Below, piece after piece: positions 61,101-64,000 of a stretch of DNA of 64,000 bases. Each line of letters starts with the position of its first letter. Within the stretch, counting starts at the first letter, position 1. The notes under the pieces are model-generated. The model saw only the letters and a list, made by a program, of their open reading frames with translations. It was not told the origin of the DNA and ran no database searches. The position numbers and the translations under genes were made by a program. This stretch comes from Muscardinus avellanarius (lineage: Eukaryota; Chordata; Mammalia; Rodentia; Gliridae): the NCBI GenBank assembly GCA_963383645.1, contig OY726564.1, positions 114,757,415-114,821,414 on the forward strand, written 5' to 3'.

Positions 61101-62552
61101 TATGGTTGAGTCTAGGAGAGCGGTAAGAGTTGAAACCGCACAAGATTTCTTGGCTGTTCAACTACATAAAGAGAAATCTGTTTAAAAAGAGAATAAATTT
61201 GGTTAGGCAAACTTATTTGAGCACTTTTTTTCAAGGTTGTATATAATTAACATCTTGAGGCCAACATTGGCTGGCTTAGAGCTTTTGTCTATAGTAGGTT
61301 CTGCCAGTGAGGAGTTTGTCTGGATAGTTAGTAAGGCGGCACGCTTTCCCCGAGTTCGTGTCCTAAGCATGTGTCATATGTGGGTAACTCAGCAGCATCC
61401 CTGACGCTCTGTTAGCCTCTTCTGTGAGCTTAGTTTGCATGGGTCTCCTCTAAATGTGTTGCTTCTTCTTACCCAGTGTTTTATGAAAATCATTCTTGTA
61501 CCTATCTTCACAGGTGATCAGTTTCCTCAGGCTGTTAAATTTCCCATAAATGGGATTTCAGGTGTGAAAAACACTCCAGGGGACAGTGAGAGCCTCCCAT
61601 CAGACTCCAGATCTGAGGAGTGGCCAGACTGGAGTGAGCCCGAGGAGCCCGGCCATGCCGCTGGGCCTGGGTGCAGCAGCCTGAGCGCAGAGGCGGAGCC
61701 CAGAGGTGGAGGCGCCGTCATCGGGAGTCCCGGAGCTGACAGCCTGGTCATAGAGGCGCAGTCTCGGGAGAGCCCACTCTCTGAAGAGCCTCAGCCTTTG
61801 CCACCAAGCCCCCCGCAGAAGACCTGCCTTGTCCAGGGCGGGCACGGCCCCCCCCACGCTGAGCCACGAGAACGGCCCCCAAAGGGTCCCTCGGCACTCG
61901 GCTTGGGGGAAGAGTTTACCATTCACGTGAAGAAGAAGCCTATGCACGACCCTGAGCTGGACTGGTTTGCGGACATGGTCCCAGAGATTAAGCCTTCCGC
62001 GGCTTTCCTCATCTTACCTGATCTGAGGACAGAAGCAGTGGCCCCCAGCAAGGACGAGATCTCCCCGCTGACGCCATTTTCCTCGAAATTTGCCGCAGCA
62101 GAAATGGCAGAGGTGAGGACTTGTTTTGGATTAAGTAGTGCCATCGGTGCCAGGTGTAGGAACCGACACGTTTTCCCAGTGAGGGAACGCTGCTGTGCTG
62201 AGTGGCTTAGTGACAGAGCCAGGCACAGAGCCGCTGGCTCCTAGGAGCAGGCATGTCCTTCCCAGGAGGAAGTGCTTGGCGAGGTTTCTAGATGGCCCGT
62301 TTGTCACATGATGGACAAGACTAAGCCAAGATGATTTAGCGGCCATGTGGTCTTGAAGGTACTGTTTAAGGCTAGAGTCAAAGCAAGCCTCCTTTCTTTG
62401 AGCTCGCAGTCACAGCTACTTTAGGTGGCCCACCAGCGCGAGGCAGTGCCTTCTGTGGGTCCTGGCTTCTCATACTTGCATGTGGCTTATTGCAGGGGGA
62501 AGCTGAAGGCTGGGGAGAAGGGGAGCTGAACTGGGAAGAGAACAGCTGGTGA
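43029..62552 (+). CDS. SCYL3: SCYL3 (SCY1-like pseudokinase 3, PACE-1), 12 coding exons, 655 codons
   Basis: SCYL3 is a SCY1-like pseudokinase reported to bind ezrin and to localise to the Golgi and lamellipodia. The exons I place are 43029-43193, 45153-45338, 46982-47095, 48240-48296, 49984-50086, 51214-51325, 53889-53966, 55447-55586, 56850-57034, 58862-59033, 61514-62112 and 62496-62552. All junctions are GT-AG and in phase. The total is 1968 bases including TGA. The start MGSENS fits an N-myristoylation signal. Residues 1 to about 250 are kinase-like: K43 matches the ATP lysine position, but the catalytic loop reads [10 protein letters not shown] (120-129) with no HRD aspartate, and DFG is replaced by GGM (141-143). 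Residues from about 246 to 430 form helical HEAT-type repeats. The tail has [13 protein letters not shown] (472-484) and ends in NWEENSW. The length is near the shorter human isoform (about 688, recalled). Confidence 0.96.
43776..43842 (+). mobile_element. ID-like element in SCYL3 intron
   Basis: agggctggggtatggctcag, then tggtacagcgcttgtctagc. This is closer to canonical rodent ID than the composite SINEs. Confidence 0.75.
43868..43937 (-). mobile_element. ID-like element, inverted relative to the previous one
   Basis: ggtgctatggattgaactcg, then catgctagggacttgctcta and ccactgagccca: the reverse complement of a canonical ID. It faces the copy at 43776, about 25 bases away. Confidence 0.75.
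44127..44265 (+). mobile_element. B1-ID SINE, 3' half replaced by the next SINE
   Basis: Head gccaggcgtggtggcgcacg, linker gaccctgtttgaaaataaag, then directly another SINE. The ID half at 44488-44550 may be its continuation. Confidence 0.8.
44271..44472 (+). mobile_element. Young B1-ID SINE nested in the previous one
   Basis: Head gccgggcgtggtggcacaca, linker gaccctgtttccaaataaaa, tail ttccacccccagtaccacca and poly(A). aaaaaatag precedes it and aaaaaatatag follows it. Confidence 0.88.
44488..44550 (+). mobile_element. ID half of the interrupted SINE
   Basis: gggctggaggtatagctcag, aggtagaatgcttctgg, tttcatccccact. Confidence 0.75.
45153..45338 (+). CDS. SCYL3: SCYL3 coding exon 2
   Basis: It lies between acceptor tgtccacag and donor gtaagt, phase 0 to phase 0. 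It encodes residues 56-117, [16 protein letters not shown] through FLHDR, the kinase N-lobe to C-lobe transition. Confidence 0.95.
45588..45785 (-). mobile_element. B1-ID composite SINE
   Basis: aatactagggattgaaccca, linker ttaaaacagggtctcactaa, head aggtgcgcaccaccttgcac. Confidence 0.85.
46982..47095 (+). CDS. SCYL3: SCYL3 coding exon 3
   Basis: It lies between acceptor gtcttccag and donor gtaagc, phase 0. It encodes residues 118-155, with the degenerate catalytic loop (THNNVCLSS) and the GGM that stands where DFG would be. Confidence 0.95.
47592..47718 (-). mobile_element. Old 7SL-derived SINE monomer
   Basis: gtggcatctcactgtgttgc, caggctggttgtgaactcat, then gcctcagcctctccagtagc and a diverged head. 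It resembles an early B1/Alu-like monomer without an ID half. Confidence 0.65.
47903..48095 (-). mobile_element. B1-ID composite SINE
   Basis: gctggggctcgagccctggg, ttccacctctgaactccacc, and head gtgtgcaccaccatgtctgg. Confidence 0.8.
48240..48296 (+). CDS. SCYL3: SCYL3 coding exon 4 (57 bp)
   Basis: A small in-phase exon after acceptor tttctctctag, with donor atg|gtaaga. It encodes residues 156-174, [19 protein letters not shown]. Too short to stand out as an open frame. Confidence 0.95.
49335..49371 (+). repeat. GT/GC-rich microsatellite-like tract
   Basis: cctgcgtgcgtgtgtgtgca followed by cgtgtgcgtgtgcgcgc. Confidence 0.8.
49770..49930 (-). mobile_element. LTR-like fragment related to 23340-23530
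   Basis: It shares cttgtccag, tttagaaatatgaaagttta and agtcagggaaagatagaaga with the earlier copy. It lies in the intron just before coding exon 5. Confidence 0.45.
49984..50086 (+). CDS. SCYL3: SCYL3 coding exon 5
   Basis: Acceptor ccgctctcag, donor cagg|gtgagt. It encodes [20 protein letters not shown] onward to HDQ, ending one base into a valine codon. Confidence 0.95.
51214..51325 (+). CDS. SCYL3: SCYL3 coding exon 6
   Basis: The acceptor is ggatttcag. The exon completes V209, reads [20 protein letters not shown] through LLSHDFF, and ends two bases into R246 before donor gtgagg. This closes the pseudokinase domain. Confidence 0.95.
51709..51922 (-). mobile_element. B1-ID SINE with target-site duplication
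   Basis: Long poly(T), ggtggtactggggttcctgg, ggaaacagggtctcctaagc, and head gtgcgccaccacgcccggc. It is flanked by ttttgaattc and ctttgaattc. Confidence 0.93.
53184..53335 (-). mobile_element. B1-ID SINE, truncated tail
   Basis: ggaaacaagatctcactaag, tcagcctctcaagtactggg, and head gcatgtgccaccgtgcccag. Confidence 0.8.
53622..53795 (+). mobile_element. B1-ID SINE
   Basis: gagctgggtgcagtggtgaa, gggaagctgagataggaaga, then agctgggggtatagctcgca. Confidence 0.8.
53889..53966 (+). CDS. SCYL3: SCYL3 coding exon 7 (78 bp)
   Basis: The acceptor is tggcatctag. It encodes [20 protein letters not shown] and on to FF, then two bases of K272 before donor gtaagt. This begins the helical repeat region. Confidence 0.95.
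54484..54606 (+). mobile_element. Internally deleted B1-ID SINE
   Basis: gctggacgtggtggtgcgca joins early to gagctagcctcagcagcata. The tail is gagcttgggggtagaacatc. Confidence 0.7.
54866..55075 (-). mobile_element. B1-ID SINE
   Basis: tgctactaggattgaaccca, linker ttgaaacaaggtctcactga, head tacaagctcgtgccccccc. The head is damaged by a C run. Confidence 0.82.
55447..55586 (+). CDS. SCYL3: SCYL3 coding exon 8
   Basis: The acceptor is gccctcag. It encodes [20 protein letters not shown] through LLGPKK, and ends one base into codon 319 before donor gtgaat. HEAT-type helices. Confidence 0.95.
56197..56407 (-). mobile_element. B1-ID SINE
   Basis: Poly(T), gtgacactaagacttgaacc, linker ttgaaacagggtctcattag, head gcgtgcgccaccatgcctgg. 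Confidence 0.85.
56850..57034 (+). CDS. SCYL3: SCYL3 coding exon 9
   Basis: The acceptor is gattctgtag. It encodes [20 protein letters not shown] through KKVILPQ, with donor gtagga, ending in phase 0. It is notably more GC-rich at third positions than exons 7 and 8. Confidence 0.95.
57361..57545 (+). mobile_element. B1-ID SINE
   Basis: gtctgggcatggtggtacac, gtatgctgagataggggatc, and tail tggttcagtctcgagtacaa. Confidence 0.8.
57625..57830 (+). mobile_element. Possible MaLR-type LTR fragment
   Basis: ttacattagtttcttgtggc, tgccataacatgatcaccaa and ctgaaggcactagcggaggg follow a common mammalian LTR sequence in order, strongly diverged. Confidence 0.4.
58005..58085 (+). repeat. MIR 3' fragment
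   Basis: gatgagagagttggttaaga, then agcagagctgggactagaac and cctgcgctcctgaccccac match the MIR 3' half. Confidence 0.55.
58086..58850. other. SCYL3 intron sequence without recognised features
   Basis: No exon or clear repeat between the MIR fragment and coding exon 10. Confidence 0.45.
58862..59033 (+). CDS. SCYL3: SCYL3 coding exon 10
   Basis: The acceptor is cttccctttag. It encodes [20 protein letters not shown] through PGLSSE, and ends one base into codon 438 before donor gtaagc. It carries the conserved [19 protein letters not shown] segment that ends the repeats. Confidence 0.95.
59262..59443 (-). mobile_element. B1-ID SINE
   Basis: gtggtactggggtttgaacc, ttgaaacaggatctcactac, and tcccaagtactgggatcaga. 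Confidence 0.85.
59448..59513 (-). mobile_element. SINE head fragment with a (TG)n tract
   Basis: TG run at 59448-59467, then tcccaagcgtggggattaca and ccaccacgcctggc-like end. Only the B1 head is present. Confidence 0.7.
59706..60092 (-). mobile_element. Two adjacent B1-ID SINEs
   Basis: The first is at 59706-59880 (gatattgaggatggagcaca to taccaccatacccagcta). The second is at 59896-60092 (ggcattgaggatggaaccta to gtaccatgcctggct). Both are in minus orientation. Confidence 0.82.
60247..60424 (-). mobile_element. B1-ID SINE
   Basis: tttggtactggagattgaac, ttgaaagagggtctcactat, and head ttgtgtgccaccatgcccag. Confidence 0.85.
60730..60884 (+). pseudogene. SCYL3: SCYL3 alternative-exon homologue, apparently out of phase
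   Basis: It lies in the intron between exons 10 and 11. A good acceptor (tgtccccttag) is followed, in the phase left by exon 10, by a frame reading [20 protein letters not shown] then [13 protein letters not shown]. This resembles the segment included in the longer human isoform (SIFPKCFFSGSTPINSKK, recalled). The apparent donor aag|gtaaag leaves 155 bases, so joining to exon 11 would shift the frame. An unseen donor or an indel could change this. Confidence 0.55.
61052..61513. other. Intron sequence before SCYL3 exon 11
   Basis: No repeat recognised. A second acceptor-like site (gcttcttcttacccag before 61478) lies upstream of the main one. Confidence 0.5.
61514..62112 (+). CDS. SCYL3: SCYL3 coding exon 11 (large, 599 bp)
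   Basis: The acceptor is atcttcacag, completing G438. It encodes the low-complexity acidic/proline-rich tail: [30 protein letters not shown], then [14 protein letters not shown] and [20 protein letters not shown]. The donor is gcagag|gtgagg. Upstream in-frame sequence from 61435 is intron, not coding. Confidence 0.95.
62496..62552 (+). CDS. SCYL3: SCYL3 last coding exon
   Basis: The acceptor is cttattgcag. It encodes [18 protein letters not shown] and TGA, the acidic tryptophan-containing C-terminus typical of SCYL3. Confidence 0.95.
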   Translation, partial: GEAEGWGEGELNWEENSW

Positions 62553-63070
62553 CGACAGGTGTGAACTCAAGGAAGAAGGATTCCTTTAAAAGAGAATACC
62601 TCAGAAGCAGGCTGCGCAGACCAGGAAGCCCGGGCGCAGCCTCATCTCCCATCCAGGCACTCTGTGCCAAATGAAGCGACTCCAGCGGCGGGCGCGGCTG
62701 GAAGAGCCTGCGTGCACTTGCCCGAGGCCGGTCCGTGAGGAGTGAGGCGAGGAAAGGTTGGATCTACTGCTTTTTCCAGGACAATCTTGGAAGTAAAGAA
62801 AAAATAAGAACTCAAGCTGGGTAGCTTAATTTTGTGCCATTTAAGAGTGAGGAGAGTAAGCTCTATTATGAAAAAAATTTTAGCTATAAATTATAATGAC
62901 TTCAAATTGCTAGTTTCCTTAGGCAGCTTATTCCTTTGTTTACAGGTCCGTTGTGGATTGGCAGTTACTGTTTCACATTAACTACATTGCACCAAAGTTC
63001 TTAATGAGAAATACCCCCACAATCCTGTTCTTTAAATGTCAAATAAAGACTATTTTCACTAGATTCAACT
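62553..63070 (+). other. SCYL3: SCYL3 3' untranslated region
   Basis: About 500 bases from the stop codon to just past the AATAAA. No repeat recognised. Confidence 0.75.
63042..63047 (+). terminator. SCYL3: SCYL3 poly(A) signal AATAAA
   Basis: Canonical hexamer (gtcaaataaagac) followed by a T-rich downstream stretch, about 490 bases after the stop. Confidence 0.8.
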
Positions 63071-63158
63071 TTACAAAAGCTGTTTTATGTGTTAGAAAAC
63101 GCACAAACATAATTACATCCGTGTCTTTATATACAGAATGTCCTGGCAGGGGACAGTG

Positions 63159-63439
63159 TCAAACCCCGTGCTGCGCAGTGACAGCCAGGCCTAGTCCGCA
63201 GGCTTGCCCCTGGCGCAGCCGTGGCTTCATTGCCTCAATCCGGGCTTGCAGCGCCTCCACTTCAGCCAGAAGCCACGCAGGGGCTGGAGCCCTTTGGAGT
63301 AAGCACTCGGCTGCCCCCAAGGCCTTCGCTGCCGCCCGCAGGGCCGCTCTGCACTCCTCTTCTGGGGGGTCCTCCTGGCGCGCTCTTTTTGCCTGTGGCT
63401 GGGAAGGGAACAGGAGACAAGTCGTGCCATGTGCCAATG
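63159..63439 (-). CDS. FIRRM: Probable FIRRM (C1orf112) terminal coding exon
   Basis: Read on the minus strand, the frame runs PQAKRARQEDPPEEECRAAL, then APAWLLAEVEALQARIEAM, to TGA at 63161-63159. It is helical and charged at the end, coiled-coil-like. Two acceptors are possible: ctgttcag before 63439, or a better pyrimidine-rich cccttcccag before 63398. Only the first is in phase with the donor I favour for the upstream exon. FIRRM partners FIGNL1 in regulating RAD51 at recombination and repair sites. Identity rests mainly on synteny, since human FIRRM and SCYL3 are convergent and overlap at their 3' ends. Confidence 0.6.
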
Positions 63440-63517
63440 CTGAACAGTGAACCACCTCTAGCTAGGGGTCGTGGGGCTGGCAGGCCCGTTCCACCCTGGC
63501 CCAGTCACCTAGACTAC

Positions 63518-63632
63518 CGCGTGAAAGCGCTTTGGGTTTGTCCCATCTGGTCTGTATGTTGCGAGACACAAGAGCTGCTGTCTCAAAGGCCCCGGTGAGA
63601 AGCGCTGCCTTGTCCAGTGAGAACTCTAAAAC
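63518..63632 (-). CDS. FIRRM: Probable FIRRM penultimate coding exon
   Basis: On the minus strand the acceptor ttttttctagcacag opens a frame VLEFSLDKAALLTGAFETAA, then LVSRNIQTRWDKPKALSR. The donor cgcg|gtagtc leaves one base, matching the two bases supplied by the acceptor before 63439, with an intron of about 78 bases. The sequence has the composition of a real exon. The family assignment is by position. Confidence 0.6.
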
Positions 63633-63685
63633 CTGTGCTAGAAAAAAGCCCCACATGGGAACTTTTTAAAATACTAAGCTTGTAG

Positions 63686-63895
63686 CTGGGTGTGGTGGCG
63701 CACACTTGTAATCCCAGCATTCGGGAGGCTGAGACCAGAGGGCAGAGGATTGCGGCCAGCCTCAACTACTTAGGCCCTCTGCAACTCAGTGAGACCCTAT
63801 TTCAAAATAAAGAATAAAAAGTTGGGCAGGGGGTGTAGCTCGGAGGTCAAATGCCTCTGGGTTCCATCCCCAGACCCGCAAAAAAAAAAAAAAAA
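63686..63895 (+). mobile_element. B1-ID SINE with target-site duplication
   Basis: agctgggtgtggtggcgcac, ttcgggaggctgagaccaga, tail ttccatccccagacccgc and poly(A). It is flanked by aagcttgta on both sides. It lies in the likely FIRRM intron. Confidence 0.92.
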
Positions 63896-64000
63896 AGCTT
63901 GTAACTCATAAGCACTGTAGTCTAGTCTTCTGCTTAAGGAGCCAGTTAAGAAGACAGACTTTCAAGCAGTGTGCAGGGTATGTTTATCTAAGGAATGTCA
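63896..64000. other. End of window, likely FIRRM intron
   Basis: Nothing recognised. Confidence 0.4.

Noticed and set aside
61435..61513. Extending SCYL3 exon 11 upstream to the in-frame ATG at 61435
   Set aside because: The sequence before 61514 is a pyrimidine-containing acceptor region, and exon 10 phase matches 61514 exactly.

Overview
This is nuclear DNA from a placental mammal, most likely a rodent. The coding exons split cleanly at GT-AG introns. The window is packed with a composite SINE made of a 7SL/B1-like left half and a tRNA-derived ID-like right half. That architecture is known from squirrel-related and some other rodent lineages. The species cannot be fixed from the sequence alone. 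No bacterial, plasmid or phage features are present.

Three genes can be supported, in the order and orientation I recall for the KIFAP3 - SCYL3 - FIRRM (C1orf112) neighbourhood of human chromosome 1. (1) Positions 1-17296 look like the final intron of KIFAP3 (+ strand), the kinesin-2 adaptor subunit. Its last coding exon is at 17297-17405 and a candidate poly(A) signal is at 17667. (2) About 17.7-39.9 kb is intergenic: SINEs, L1 pieces, several old LTRs, a MER5-like DNA transposon and a 51-bp minisatellite. (3) A CpG island at about 39.88-40.87 kb is the SCYL3 promoter. SCYL3 (+ strand) has a non-coding first exon ending near 40374. Twelve coding exons from 43029 to 62552 join in phase at every junction to give 655 codons. 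A poly(A) signal lies at 63042. (4) On the minus strand at 63159-63632 are two exon-like blocks that fit the 3' end of FIRRM, converging on SCYL3.

KIFAP3 works in anterograde microtubule transport. SCYL3 is a catalytically degenerate kinase-like HEAT-repeat protein linked to ezrin, the Golgi and cell adhesion. FIRRM is a DNA-repair/recombination partner of FIGNL1. They are neighbours, not a pathway.

I found no undescribed biological system. The observations most worth checking are: a SCYL3 alternative-exon homologue whose apparent splice phases no longer match; a minisatellite that grew inside a MaLR-type LTR and is open in several frames on both strands; an L1 that has lost its reverse-transcriptase region; an L1 with a 5' inversion; several SINE insertions with readable target-site duplications; and a head-to-head pair of related LTRs.
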